Part shown: piece after piece, positions 9,111 to 17,842 of the stretch | Layout: each line of letters opens with the position of its first letter | Numbering within the stretch: position 1 is the stretch's first letter | Assembly (NCBI RefSeq): GCF_004959765.1 | Contig: NZ_SJZD01000001.1 | Span: 124,001-188,000 of the forward strand | DNA: 64,000 nucleotides | From: Flavobacterium sp. H122 | Lineage (GTDB): Bacteria > Bacteroidota > Bacteroidia > Flavobacteriales > Flavobacteriaceae | Direction: 5' to 3' | Program-made: the position numbers and the translations under genes | The notes under the pieces: generated by a model | Told to the model about the DNA's origin: nothing | Seen by the model: only the letters and a program-made list of their open reading frames with translations | The model's database searches: none

Positions 9111-9148
9111 AATATGTGTATTGTTTGTTATGTATAAATTTTGTGACG

Positions 9149-9156
9149 CAAAAGTA
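9149..9156 (-). promoter_or_regulatory. -7 promoter element (TACTTTTG) before sucD
   Basis: An exact TAnnTTTG match on the minus strand 38 nt before the sucD start codon. The same octamer occurs before lpxD, pcrA/uvrD and asd. No TTG is visible at 17-23 nt upstream. Confidence 0.5.
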
Positions 9157-9216
9157 AGTTTTTTAGACGTACTTTAAAATTATTTTCAAAAGAATATTCT
9201 GCTTAAAATTTGAAAA

Positions 9217-9579
9217 TTAATATAATTGGCTCATTTGATAACCCTGATAAAGTTTATCATCTTTTATTTCCCAAATCACAATAAATGAAGCCAACAAAAT
9301 TTCTTCTGCCGGGTTTTCTATTGTTTTACCAAAGTGTTTGTAACGGACAGTAACTTTATTGTCATCTTTAATGATGTGAGAAATTTCAGAACGCATAGAT
9401 TTATAGGTACGTTCTAATTCCTTAGCCAACAGCAAAATATCTTTCTTTTTCATAACAAGAAAGCCTTTACTGCTGTACCATTCCAAAGTAATTTCAGGAT
9501 GAATATACTGTTCTAATAAATCAGCATTGTATAAAGCGTCAGATTCATAAATTTCTTTGATAAATTTTCTAACCTTCAT
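9217..9579 (-). CDS. Cytoplasmic NTF2-like/SnoaL-type protein
   Basis: A 120-residue single-domain protein with no signal peptide. The helix-rich N-terminal half (VRKFIKEIYESDALYNADLLEQYIHPEITLEW) and beta-rich C-terminal half (KVTVRYKHFGKTIENP, IVIWEIKDDKLYQGYQ) fit the NTF2-like fold. The start overlaps the end of the lpxD-like gene by 11 nt, so translation is probably coupled and the gene belongs to the lipid A operon. A role with that pathway is suggested only by position. Confidence 0.78.
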   Translation of the reverse strand: MKVRKFIKEIYESDALYNADLLEQYIHPEITLEWYSSKGFLVMKKKDILLLAKELERTYKSMRSEISHIIKDDNKVTVRYKHFGKTIENPAEEILLASFIVIWEIKDDKLYQGYQMSQLY

Positions 9580-10510
9580 TTTGATTGAGTTTATTGAGAA
9601 TTTCTGGGATTTTTTTAATGTGTGCCAACTGCTTTAATTTCTCACGGGATTCTTCTACAGGTGTACCAAAATACGTTTTCCCTCCATCAATAGATTTAGT
9701 CACTCCTGTTTGTCCCATTACAACAGCTTTAGACCCAATTTTGATACCGCTGGTTGTACCAACCTGACCCCATAAAGTAACTTCATCTTCAATTACCACA
9801 CAACCGGCAATACCTGTCTGAGATGCAATTAGACATTTCTTTCCAATAACAGTATCATGACCAACATGTACCTGATTGTCAATTTTTGTCCCTGCTCCTA
9901 TTGTAGTATCACCCGTTACTCCTTTGTCAATAGTACAAAGCGCACCAATACCAACATTATCTTCAATCACAACTCTGCCTCCGGATAATAACTGATCAAA
10001 ACCATCAGGGCGTTTTTTATAGTAGAATGCATCTGCACCTAAAATAGTTCCTGAATGAATTATCACATTATCACCTATCACGGTATTATCATAAACAGAA
10101 ACATTGGAATGAATCAAGCAATTTTTTCCAATGCTTACATTGTTTCCAATAAAACAATTAGGTTGAATGATGGTTTCCTCTCCTATCTTAGCAGATTCGG
10201 CAATAGCGGAATTTGATGATTTGAAAGGTCTGAAATGTTTGGTAAGTATATTGAAATCTCTGAATGGGTCATCAGAAATCAACAATGCTTTACCTTCAGG
10301 ACAATCTACTTTTTTGTTGATTAAAACTATTGTAGCATCCGATTGTAAAGCTTTTTCGTAGTATTTGGGATGATCGACAAAAACGATATCACCAGGTTCT
10401 ACCACGTGAATTTCATTCATGCCTAAAACAGGGAAATCTGCATCACCCACAAACTCTGAGTTTATGATTGATGCAATTTCCTTTAAAGTATGTTGTTGCG
10501 AAAACTTCAT
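9569..10510 (-). CDS. LpxD-like left-handed beta-helix acyltransferase, second copy
   Basis: A 313-residue paralogue of LpxD. It has the N-terminal LpxD-type uridine-binding domain, then hexapeptide repeats from about 105 to 285 (IGEETI, IGNNVS, IGKNCL and so on), then a C-terminal helix. The catalytic His is kept in DNQVHVGHDTVIG. The segment that in true LpxD reads GADGFGF is GADAFYYKKR here, and spacing around it differs, so substrate choice has probably changed. It may N-acylate another sugar nucleotide. It begins with a 1-nt stop/start overlap with efp and ends overlapping the NTF2-like gene, so it is a full operon member. Calling it simply lpxD would hide the difference from the copy at 13283-14302. 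Confidence 0.85.
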   Translation of the reverse strand: MKFSQQHTLKEIASIINSEFVGDADFPVLGMNEIHVVEPGDIVFVDHPKYYEKALQSDATIVLINKKVDCPEGKALLISDDPFRDFNILTKHFRPFKSSNSAIAESAKIGEETIIQPNCFIGNNVSIGKNCLIHSNVSVYDNTVIGDNVIIHSGTILGADAFYYKKRPDGFDQLLSGGRVVIEDNVGIGALCTIDKGVTGDTTIGAGTKIDNQVHVGHDTVIGKKCLIASQTGIAGCVVIEDEVTLWGQVGTTSGIKIGSKAVVMGQTGVTKSIDGGKTYFGTPVEESREKLKQLAHIKKIPEILNKLNQNEG

Positions 10511-11076
10511 TATTCTTTTACGCGCTCCATGTATGCACCTGTAGCGGTGTCGATTTTAATTTTATCACCTTCATTGATAAACAAAGGTACGTTAATTTGA
10601 GCACCTGTTTCAACAGTTGCAGGTTTTGTAGCATTTGTAGCTGTGTTACCTTTTACTCCTGGCTCTGCGTATGTAACTTCTAAAACAATAGATGCCGGCA
10701 TATCTACAGAAAGCGGTAAATCAGTTTCAGTATTGATTTGAACCATTACGTTAGTTCCTTCTTTTAATAAATCAGGAGCATCTAAAATATCTTTGTTCAA
10801 GGTAATTTGTTCAAATGTTTCATTATTCATGAAATGAAAATCATTTCCTTCTGCGTATAAATATTGGAAAGTATGTGTTTCCACACGTACAACATCAATT
10901 TTATGTCCGGCAGAAAAAGTGTTGTCTAAAACTTTTCCTGAAGTTAATGATTTCAGTTTTGTTCTAACAAAAGCCGGCCCTTTACCAGGTTTAACGTGTA
11001 AGAACTCAACGATTTTAAAAATATCGTGATTAAATTTAATACATAATCCGTTTCTAATGTCTGCAGTACTTGCCAT
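10510..11076 (-). CDS. efp: Translation elongation factor P
   Basis: EF-P binds between the P and E sites of the ribosome and relieves stalling at polyproline. The 188-residue protein shows the N-terminal KOW-like domain with the loop HVKPGKGPAFVRTKLKSL; the tip residue is Lys32, available for modification, rather than the Arg of the rhamnosylated subgroup. Two OB domains follow, with the closing GDKIKIDTATGAYMERVKE signature. It sits between lpxA and the LpxD-like gene inside the lipid A operon, an arrangement I associate with Flavobacteria. I do not see an epmA or epmB-like partner in this window. Confidence 0.96.
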   Translation of the reverse strand: MASTADIRNGLCIKFNHDIFKIVEFLHVKPGKGPAFVRTKLKSLTSGKVLDNTFSAGHKIDVVRVETHTFQYLYAEGNDFHFMNNETFEQITLNKDILDAPDLLKEGTNVMVQINTETDLPLSVDMPASIVLEVTYAEPGVKGNTATNATKPATVETGAQINVPLFINEGDKIKIDTATGAYMERVKE

Positions 11077-11098
11077 TGTAATCTATTTCTAATTTATA

Positions 11099-11884
11099 TT
11101 AAATACTTCCTGTGTAACCTTTCATAATACCTCTTGATGAATTTCTGATAAAATCCAGTATTTCATCTCTTTCAGGCGTTGCAGTCATTTCTGCTTCAAT
11201 GATGGCTAATGCTTGAGAAGTATTATAATTTTTTTGGTATAAAATTCTGTAAATATCCTGAATCTCTCTGATTTTATCAGTTGTGAAACCTCTGCGTCTC
11301 AAACCAACCGAATTAATCCCAACATAAGATAAAGGTTCTTTTGCTGCTTTAGTATAAGGCGGTACATCTTTACGCACTAATGACCCGCCGGAAATCATAG
11401 CATGGTCACCAATTGAAATAAACTGATGCACAGCTGCCAATCCTCCAATAATAGCGTGATTACCAACAGTAACATGTCCGGCTAATGCCACTCCGTTTAC
11501 TACAATAGCATTATTGCCTATATGGCAATCGTGGGCAATGTGGGCTGTAGCCATGATTAAACAATTGTTTCCAATAGTTGTCTGACCCGAAGCGATTGTT
11601 CCTCTGTTAATCGTAACACACTCACGGATAGTAGTATTATCACCAATTACGGCAAGTGATTCTTCACCTCCGAATTTCAAATCTTGCGGCACCGCAGAGA
11701 TAACTGCTCCAGGAAAAATGTTGCAATTTTTACCTATACGCGCCCCTTCCATTATTGTTACATTAGAACCTATCCAAGTTCCTTCACCAATAACTACGTT
11801 ATTATGAATTGTTGTAAACGGCTCTATTACTACATTTTTTGCAATCTTAGCGCCAGGATGTACATATGCTAAAGGTTGATTCAT
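11099..11884 (-). CDS. lpxA: UDP-N-acetylglucosamine 3-O-acyltransferase LpxA
   Basis: LpxA carries out the first step of lipid A synthesis, moving an R-3-hydroxyacyl chain from ACP to the 3-OH of UDP-GlcNAc. The 261-residue protein has hexapeptide repeats forming a left-handed beta-helix over the first two thirds, the catalytic His region ATAHIAHDCHIGN, the INRGT segment, and a C-terminal helical domain with LRRRGFTTDKI. It is 7 nt after lpxC-fabZ, which makes its product's next enzyme and supplies its acyl chain length control. Confidence 0.96.
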   Translation of the reverse strand: MNQPLAYVHPGAKIAKNVVIEPFTTIHNNVVIGEGTWIGSNVTIMEGARIGKNCNIFPGAVISAVPQDLKFGGEESLAVIGDNTTIRECVTINRGTIASGQTTIGNNCLIMATAHIAHDCHIGNNAIVVNGVALAGHVTVGNHAIIGGLAAVHQFISIGDHAMISGGSLVRKDVPPYTKAAKEPLSYVGINSVGLRRRGFTTDKIREIQDIYRILYQKNYNTSQALAIIEAEMTATPERDEILDFIRNSSRGIMKGYTGSI

Positions 11885-11891
11885 CTTTTAC

Positions 11892-13280
11892 TTATTGATT
11901 TTTAACAATTTGAGCCATAAGCTCAGCTTCTGCTACTAATTTACCATTTGCAAAAGCATACCCCTGCATATGACAAATTCCTCTTCTGATAGGCGACAAT
12001 AATTCCAGTTTGAAAATTAATGTATCACCTGGTAAAACTTTATGCTTAAACTTAACATTATCAATTTTCATGAAATACGTTAAGTAGTTTTCCGGATCCG
12101 GTACTGTACTTAAAATTAAGATTCCTCCTGTTTGAGCCATTGCTTCAACAATCAAAACTCCCGGCATAACCGGCGCTCCGGGGAAATGTCCTACGAAGAA
12201 ATCTTCATTCATAGTAACATTTTTAAGACCTACCACCTGAGAATCAGTCATTTCAAGAATTCGGTCTACCAATAAGAACGGAGGTCTGTGCGGCAGCATT
12301 GCCATGATTTTGTGGATATCCATTAATGGCTCCTTATTCAAATCATAAGCGGGAACATTATTACGCTGTTCGTTTTTAATAATTTTTGCAATTTTCTTGG
12401 CAAACTGCGTATTTACAAAATGTCCCGGTTTGTTGGCAATTACCTTACCTTTGATTTTTGTTCCGATTAAAGCTAAATCACCAATCACATCAAGGAGTTT
12501 GTGACGGGCTGCTTCGTTAGGATGATGCAGAGTAAGATTATCCAAGACACCGTTAGGCGTTACAGAAATTGTATCTTTACCAAAAGCTACTTTTAATTTA
12601 TCCATAGTTTCAGGAGACAATTCCTTGTCAACATAAACAATTGCATTGTTTAAATCTCCTCCTTTTATCAAACCATGTTCTAAAAGCATTTCCAATTCGT
12701 GTAAAAAACTGAATGTACGGCAATCAGCAATTTCATTTTTAAATTCAGAAATGCTTTTCATTGAAGCATTTTGCGTTCCCAAAACTTTAGTACCAAAATC
12801 CACCATTGCTGTAACACAATATTCTTCCGATGGTATTACAGTAATTTCACTGCCGGTTGCTTCATCTGTATAAGATATAACGTCTTTTACAACATATACG
12901 AAACGCTCTGCGTCTTGTTCCTGCACACCTACTTTCTCAATTGCTTCAATAAAATATTTTGAAGAACCGTCCATAATAGGAAGTTCTGAAGCATCTAATT
13001 CAATAATTACGTTATCTAAATCACTTCCCACAAGTGCCGCTAAAACGTGCTCTGGAGTTTGAATCATAACTCCAAGTTTTTCAAGATTTGTCCCTCTTTG
13101 TGTATTAACAACATATGTTGCATCAGCTTCAATGATTGGCTGACCTTCTAAATCTACACGAACGAAAGTAAAACCGTTATTTACCGGTGCCGGTTTAAAA
13201 GTCATTGTAACTTCTTTACCTGTGTGAAGTCCTACACCTTTTAAGGTGATTTCTGCTTTGATGGTTTTTTGCTTAACCAT
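11892..13280 (-). CDS. lpxC/fabZ: LpxC-FabZ fusion: UDP-3-O-acyl-GlcNAc deacetylase / 3-hydroxyacyl-ACP dehydratase
   Basis: A 462-residue bifunctional protein. Residues 1-305 are LpxC, the committed zinc deacetylase of lipid A synthesis: zinc ligands H78 (TPEHVL), H260 and D264 (HKLLD), and the catalytic histidine H287 in KPGHFVN. Residues about 315-462 are FabZ, a hot-dog fold dehydratase with LPHRPPFLLVDRI and GHFPGAPVMPGVLIVEAMAQ (catalytic H365 and E379). FabZ and LpxA/LpxD compete for the same 3-hydroxyacyl-ACP, so fusing FabZ to LpxC ties fatty acid flow to lipid A. The fusion is characteristic of Bacteroidota. It is 2 nt downstream of lpxD and 7 nt upstream of lpxA. Confidence 0.97.
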   Translation of the reverse strand: MVKQKTIKAEITLKGVGLHTGKEVTMTFKPAPVNNGFTFVRVDLEGQPIIEADATYVVNTQRGTNLEKLGVMIQTPEHVLAALVGSDLDNVIIELDASELPIMDGSSKYFIEAIEKVGVQEQDAERFVYVVKDVISYTDEATGSEITVIPSEEYCVTAMVDFGTKVLGTQNASMKSISEFKNEIADCRTFSFLHELEMLLEHGLIKGGDLNNAIVYVDKELSPETMDKLKVAFGKDTISVTPNGVLDNLTLHHPNEAARHKLLDVIGDLALIGTKIKGKVIANKPGHFVNTQFAKKIAKIIKNEQRNNVPAYDLNKEPLMDIHKIMAMLPHRPPFLLVDRILEMTDSQVVGLKNVTMNEDFFVGHFPGAPVMPGVLIVEAMAQTGGILILSTVPDPENYLTYFMKIDNVKFKHKVLPGDTLIFKLELLSPIRRGICHMQGYAFANGKLVAEAELMAQIVKNQ

Positions 13281-13282
13281 AA

Positions 13283-14302
13283 TTAATTATTTTTCTTTTT
13301 TAGTTCTGTTATTTCTGAAACAATTTTTGGTAAGTTCTTAAAGTGCACATACGATTTATTAAAATCGCTGTACGCTAAAGCCGGACTTCCCTGCACTACT
13401 TCATCATCTTTCAAACTTCTACTGATACCGGATTGTGCCTGGATTCTGACTCTGTTACCAATTGTAATATGTCCGACAATTCCAACCTGACCGCCAATCA
13501 TACAGTTTTCACCGATTTTAGTGGAACCCGCAACACCTGTTTGTGATGCGATTACTGTATTTTTCCCAATCTCAACATTGTGTGCAATTTGGATTTGGTT
13601 ATCTAATTTCACTCCTCTTCGGATTATTGTCGAACCTAAAGTAGCTCTATCTATAGTGGTACAAGAGCCAATATCAACATTATCTTCGATAATCACATTA
13701 CCTATTTGAGGCACTTTACTGTATTCCCCGTTTTCATCCGGTGCAAAACCAAACCCGTCAGCTCCGATAACTGCTCCAGAATGAATAGTACAATTGTTGC
13801 CAATTACTGATTCTGAATAAATCTTTGCCCCAGAAAAAATCATGGTATTATCACCAATAACAACATTATCACCAATAAATGAATTAGGATAAATCTTTAC
13901 ATTATCACCAATAACAACATTTTCACCTACGTAACTAAAAGCACCAAGATAAAAATTCTCGCCATGTTTAGCTGATTCAGACAAAACACAAGGAATTTCA
14001 ATTCCTGTTTTGTTGTATTTTATTTGGTTATAAAATTCTAATAATTTAGAAAACGATTTGTAAGCATCCTCAACCTTTATCAAAGTTGTTGAAATATCAT
14101 TTTCAGGTTCAAAGGTTTTGTTGACTATAGTAATAGTAGCCTTTGTCTCGTAGATATAATTAATGTACTTAGGGTTAGCTAAAAAAGTAAGCGACCCTTC
14201 CACACCTTCTTCAATTTTTGATAATTTAGAGACTTCAGCGTTAGGATTACCTACTACCTCACCTTCTAAAATACCTGCTATTTGCTCAGCCGTAAATTTC
14301 AT
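13283..14302 (-). CDS. lpxD: UDP-3-O-(3-hydroxyacyl)glucosamine N-acyltransferase LpxD
   Basis: LpxD adds the second 3-hydroxyacyl chain, to the 2-amino group, in lipid A synthesis. The 339-residue protein has the N-terminal uridine-binding domain ([21 protein letters not shown]), a long run of hexapeptide repeats (about 105-300), the signature [15 protein letters not shown] and the catalytic-His segment [13 protein letters not shown]. Compared with the copy at 9569-10510 it keeps the canonical GADGFGFA loop, so I take this one as the true LpxD. It opens the operon lpxD, lpxC-fabZ, lpxA, efp, lpxD-like, NTF2-like. A -7 box ends 8 nt before its ATG. Confidence 0.95.
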   Translation of the reverse strand: MKFTAEQIAGILEGEVVGNPNAEVSKLSKIEEGVEGSLTFLANPKYINYIYETKATITIVNKTFEPENDISTTLIKVEDAYKSFSKLLEFYNQIKYNKTGIEIPCVLSESAKHGENFYLGAFSYVGENVVIGDNVKIYPNSFIGDNVVIGDNTMIFSGAKIYSESVIGNNCTIHSGAVIGADGFGFAPDENGEYSKVPQIGNVIIEDNVDIGSCTTIDRATLGSTIIRRGVKLDNQIQIAHNVEIGKNTVIASQTGVAGSTKIGENCMIGGQVGIVGHITIGNRVRIQAQSGISRSLKDDEVVQGSPALAYSDFNKSYVHFKNLPKIVSEITELKKKNN

Positions 14303-14309
14303 ATTCCTG

Positions 14310-14317
14310 CAAAAGTA
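14310..14317 (-). promoter_or_regulatory. -7 promoter element (TACTTTTG) directly before lpxD
   Basis: An exact TAnnTTTG match on the minus strand ends 7 nt before the lpxD ATG. If used, the transcript would have almost no leader. It lies in a gap of only 33 bp after the HD-domain gene. No clear -33 TTG is present. Confidence 0.5.
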
Positions 14318-14335
14318 TAAATTTTTAGTGAAATT

Positions 14336-15571
14336 TTAACTTTTATTAAGTTGTTTTGGGTAACACAAATAATACTTGGTTACTTGTTTGGATAATGCTT
14401 TTAGTGATAATTGGTCCGATAAAACGGCAACATCCTCTAAATAACCGTCTTTTTGTAAAATTCGTATAGGTTCTGCAATTTTACTGTATGCCTGATTTTT
14501 TATTTTACCCTTAAAGACAAAATACTTTGCCTCATTAGCCGAAATATTTTTCTCTAAAGCAAAATCTTCGGCAAGTTTAGCAATCAATTCAGAAGAAAAT
14601 TTTTCCTCCCCCATTTGAATTTTAAGTAAATCACGGTTTATAATTATTCTGCTTAATTCACTTAAAGTATAATCGCTGTGATATTGCCAGTTTTTTATTG
14701 CTCCTATTATATCTGTATCGTCTAATTTTGCAAACTCATTTAAAATTTCATCGGTAAAATCATCCAGAGAAATTTTGTTTTGAATAAAGAAATGCAATGG
14801 TTTACTGCATTCTATTTCAGTTCCTTTCTGATATAATTCTTTGGCTCTTTTTAGAATTCTTGTCAATATTTCCTCAGCAACCAAACTTGTTTTATGCAGA
14901 TAAACCTGCCAATACATCAGCCTTCTGGCCATCAGGAATTTTTCAACAGAATAAATTCCTTTTTCTTCAATCACCAAAACATCATCAACAACATTCATCA
15001 TCTGAATCAAACGGTCCGAATTGATTTTTCCCTCTTCTACACCACTGTAAAAACTATCTCGTTTTAAATAATCCATTCGATCCATATCCAACTGACTTGA
15101 AACCAATTGCAACATGAATTTCCTATGGTATTCCCCTTTAAAAATCTGAATAGCCAAGCTTAATTTTCCATCAAACTCCTTATTAAGTTTATTCATAAAC
15201 AATAAAGAGATTTCTTCGTGGTGCACATCTTCAACTATACTATGTTCCATGGCATGAGAAAAAGGACCGTGTCCTATATCATGGAGTAAAATAGCCACAT
15301 ACAAAGCATTTTCTTCCTCTTCGGAAATTTGCACATTTTTAAAACGAAGCACACTTACTGCTTTTTGCATGATATGCAAACAACCTAAAGCATGATGAAA
15401 TCGGGTGTGATTTGCTCCCGGATAAACTAAATACGATAATCCCATCTGTGAAATCCTGCGTAAACGCTGAAAATAAGGATGCTGTATTAAATCGTATATG
15501 AATGGATTAGGAATGGTTATAAAACCATAAATAGGATCATTGAAAATCTTGAGTTTGTTTGTACTACTCAC
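14336..15571 (-). CDS. HD-superfamily phosphohydrolase (dNTPase-like)
   Basis: A 411-residue protein of the COG1078 type, metal-dependent phosphohydrolases related to dGTP triphosphohydrolase/SAMHD1. Metal-site elements are visible: H in TRFHHALGCLHIM (about 58-70), the HD pair in AILLHDIGHGPFSHAMEH (about 94-111) and a downstream Asp in SQLDMDRMDYLKRDSF. The substrate is not known. The start is GTG at 15571: an in-frame stop lies only six codons upstream and no ATG intervenes. A -7 box lies 19 nt before it. lpxD follows 33 bp downstream, so some read-through into the lipid A operon is possible. Confidence 0.88.
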   Translation of the reverse strand: MSSTNKLKIFNDPIYGFITIPNPFIYDLIQHPYFQRLRRISQMGLSYLVYPGANHTRFHHALGCLHIMQKAVSVLRFKNVQISEEEENALYVAILLHDIGHGPFSHAMEHSIVEDVHHEEISLLFMNKLNKEFDGKLSLAIQIFKGEYHRKFMLQLVSSQLDMDRMDYLKRDSFYSGVEEGKINSDRLIQMMNVVDDVLVIEEKGIYSVEKFLMARRLMYWQVYLHKTSLVAEEILTRILKRAKELYQKGTEIECSKPLHFFIQNKISLDDFTDEILNEFAKLDDTDIIGAIKNWQYHSDYTLSELSRIIINRDLLKIQMGEEKFSSELIAKLAEDFALEKNISANEAKYFVFKGKIKNQAYSKIAEPIRILQKDGYLEDVAVLSDQLSLKALSKQVTKYYLCYPKQLNKS

Positions 15572-15590
15572 AAAATTGAATTTAGGCTAA

Positions 15591-15598
15591 CAAAGATA
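15591..15598 (-). promoter_or_regulatory. -7 promoter element (TATCTTTG) before the HD phosphohydrolase gene
   Basis: An exact TAnnTTTG match on the minus strand 19 nt before the GTG start. It begins right after the hairpin that ends the upstream M13 gene, so terminator and promoter are packed side by side. Confidence 0.55.
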
Positions 15599-15599
15599 A

Positions 15600-15634
15600 A
15601 AAAACCTGACAGTTAACAAAACAATCAGGTTTTT
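15600..15634 (-). terminator. Terminator after the M13 peptidase gene
   Basis: A 10-bp stem (AAAAACCTGA / TCAGGTTTTT) with a 15-nt loop starts 4 nt after the M13 stop codon on the minus strand and ends in a T run. Confidence 0.75.
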
Positions 15635-15638
15635 AAAA

Positions 15639-17684
15639 TTACCATATTACTATTCTATCTTTTTTAGGAATAAACATTTTTCCTGTTTCTTTTATGCTGA
15701 ATGTTTTATAAAACTCGTCAATATTACTCAACGGGCCATTAATTCTGTAACGGGCCGGAGAATGAACATCAACAATTAATTGCTGTGCAAGAGATTCAGG
15801 TTTTACATTTACCATCCAGGCATAACCATAAGCTAAGAAAAACCTCTGATTAGGTGTTAAACCAGCTATTTTCTGATTATTTTTAAACTGAGACGTTTTT
15901 TTAAACGCTTCATACCCCATTATAACACCTCCTAAATCGGCTATGTTTTCGCCTTGAGTTGCGTCTCCATTAACATATTTACCCGGCAATGCTTCATATT
16001 TACTGTATTGTGCAACAATAGCCTTAGTTTTGGCTTTGAATTTTTTTAAATCATCAGCGGTCCACCAATTGTTTAAATTTCCTTTTTCATCATACTGACT
16101 GCCCTGATCGTCAAAACCATGAGTAATTTCATGTCCGAAAGTTGATCCTCCAATGATTCCATATAAAACTGCATCATCAGGCATGCGCCCTTCAAAACCC
16201 GGAACTATAATATTACATGCAGGAACGCAAATTTCGTTGTTGCTTGGATTATAATAAGCATTATACGTTTGAGGATACATTCCCCACTCTGTTCTGTCTA
16301 CAGGTTTGCCATACTTTTTGATCATATCATCATAAGCCCATTTGATCACCGCCATTACATTGGACAAATAACCAGATTTATCAATAGTTACTGATGACAT
16401 ATCTTTCCATTTGTCAGGATAGCCTACTTTCATTACAATTTTGGAAAGCTTGTTTAATGCTTTTTTCTTCGTTTCAGCACTCATCCAATCAAGGTTTTTA
16501 ATACGTTCAGCATAAACATCACGAATATTATTACCTATTTCCAATAATTTTCCTTTGGTTCCTTCCGGTAAGTATTCATCAACATATACCTGACCAATCA
16601 GTTCACCTAAAGAATTATCTGTTTGCTCTACTACCCTTTTCCATCTTGGCTTTTGTTCTTTTACTCCATTCATTACTGTTGAGAAAAAGTAAAAATTTTG
16701 TTTTTCAAAATCAGAACTCAAATAAGAAACATACGAATTGATTAAATCCCATTTCAGATAAGTTTTCCAATCCTCAATTGAATATGATTTAATTGTTTTA
16801 TCTAAAGCTTTGAAAAATTCAGGCTGACCAACAATCACTGAATCGGCTTTACTTACTTTCATAACAGGTAAAATCTTTTCCCATGAAATTGAAGGCGTTA
16901 AAGCTTTAAACTTAACTAGAGACATTTTGTTATAATTGTGTAAAGGGTCTCTCAAATCTTCTAATTTTCTTGAATTTTGAGCCAATTCGGTCTCCAATTT
17001 CATAATTACCTGAGCATTCTTTTTTGCAATATCAGCCGAAATACCCATCAATTTTGACATCGCTTCTAAATGCTTGACATATTCTGTTCTGATCTTTACT
17101 GTTTCTTTATCAGAATTAAAATAATAATCCCTGTTCCCCATCCCTAAACCACCTTGGCTAAAAAACAAAGCATATTTAGTGCTTATTTTATCATCCTGAC
17201 CAAGGTAAAAATTAAAAGCAGGACTGGCACCTATAGTGTGTAAATGGGCTATTTCATTTAATAAGCCTGGAATATCTTTGACTGCATCTATTTTAGCCAA
17301 TTCAGCTTTCAAAGGTTTTACCCCTAGCTTGTCAATTTGGATTGTATCCATACCTGATGAATAGAAATCACCTATTTTTTGCTTGTTTGTTCCTTTTTCG
17401 GCATTTTCTTTTGCAGATTTTTCGCAGATTTGCTTGATTTGACTATTAATGGTATCCCCAATAGTTCTAAAAATTCCATTGCTTCGTTCAGAAGCTGGAA
17501 TTGGATTCTTTTTGAACCACCCTCCGTTGGCGTAAGTAAAAAAATCATCTGAAATACTTGCCGTTGTATCTCTATTTGTAACAAGTACATCAAGTGCATT
17601 AGGAACAAAATCCTGTTCTTTTTTACAGCTTGAAGTTAAAAGTATTATTCCTGAAAATAATATTGTTAAAGTGTTGTTTTTCAT
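15639..17684 (-). CDS. M13 (neprilysin-like) metallopeptidase, lipoprotein
   Basis: A 681-residue zinc endopeptidase that would cut oligopeptides outside the cytoplasm. The N-terminus MKNNTLTILFSGIILLTSSC is a lipoprotein signal with the lipobox Cys at 20. The M13 zinc site is complete: GHEITHGFDDQGSQ (HExxH) and the ENIADLGG motif with the third ligand Glu, plus the substrate-binding NAYYNP segment upstream. The start at 17684 is chosen because it gives a clean signal peptide; an ATG-less extension to 17708 adds eight residues. Size is normal. It is monocistronic, divergent from porX. Confidence 0.93.
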   Translation of the reverse strand: MKNNTLTILFSGIILLTSSCKKEQDFVPNALDVLVTNRDTTASISDDFFTYANGGWFKKNPIPASERSNGIFRTIGDTINSQIKQICEKSAKENAEKGTNKQKIGDFYSSGMDTIQIDKLGVKPLKAELAKIDAVKDIPGLLNEIAHLHTIGASPAFNFYLGQDDKISTKYALFFSQGGLGMGNRDYYFNSDKETVKIRTEYVKHLEAMSKLMGISADIAKKNAQVIMKLETELAQNSRKLEDLRDPLHNYNKMSLVKFKALTPSISWEKILPVMKVSKADSVIVGQPEFFKALDKTIKSYSIEDWKTYLKWDLINSYVSYLSSDFEKQNFYFFSTVMNGVKEQKPRWKRVVEQTDNSLGELIGQVYVDEYLPEGTKGKLLEIGNNIRDVYAERIKNLDWMSAETKKKALNKLSKIVMKVGYPDKWKDMSSVTIDKSGYLSNVMAVIKWAYDDMIKKYGKPVDRTEWGMYPQTYNAYYNPSNNEICVPACNIIVPGFEGRMPDDAVLYGIIGGSTFGHEITHGFDDQGSQYDEKGNLNNWWTADDLKKFKAKTKAIVAQYSKYEALPGKYVNGDATQGENIADLGGVIMGYEAFKKTSQFKNNQKIAGLTPNQRFFLAYGYAWMVNVKPESLAQQLIVDVHSPARYRINGPLSNIDEFYKTFSIKETGKMFIPKKDRIVIW

Positions 17685-17705
17685 TTGTGTGTTTGAATTT
17701 GCAAC

Positions 17706-17713
17706 CAAATATA
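17706..17713 (-). promoter_or_regulatory. -7 promoter element (TATATTTG) before the M13 peptidase gene
   Basis: An exact TAnnTTTG match on the minus strand, 21 nt before the chosen ATG. It supports starting translation at 17684 rather than at 17708, which would lie inside the expected start-of-transcription region. Confidence 0.5.
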
Positions 17714-17842
17714 TATTCTTATACTAAAAAAACTGCATATTTTTTATAATAATTTTATGAATCTGGTGTTTTTTAAATAGTAAATTGCCAATGATTTTAG
17801 CAGTGCCATTTTTAAAACATAAGTAACAAAATAACTGAAACC

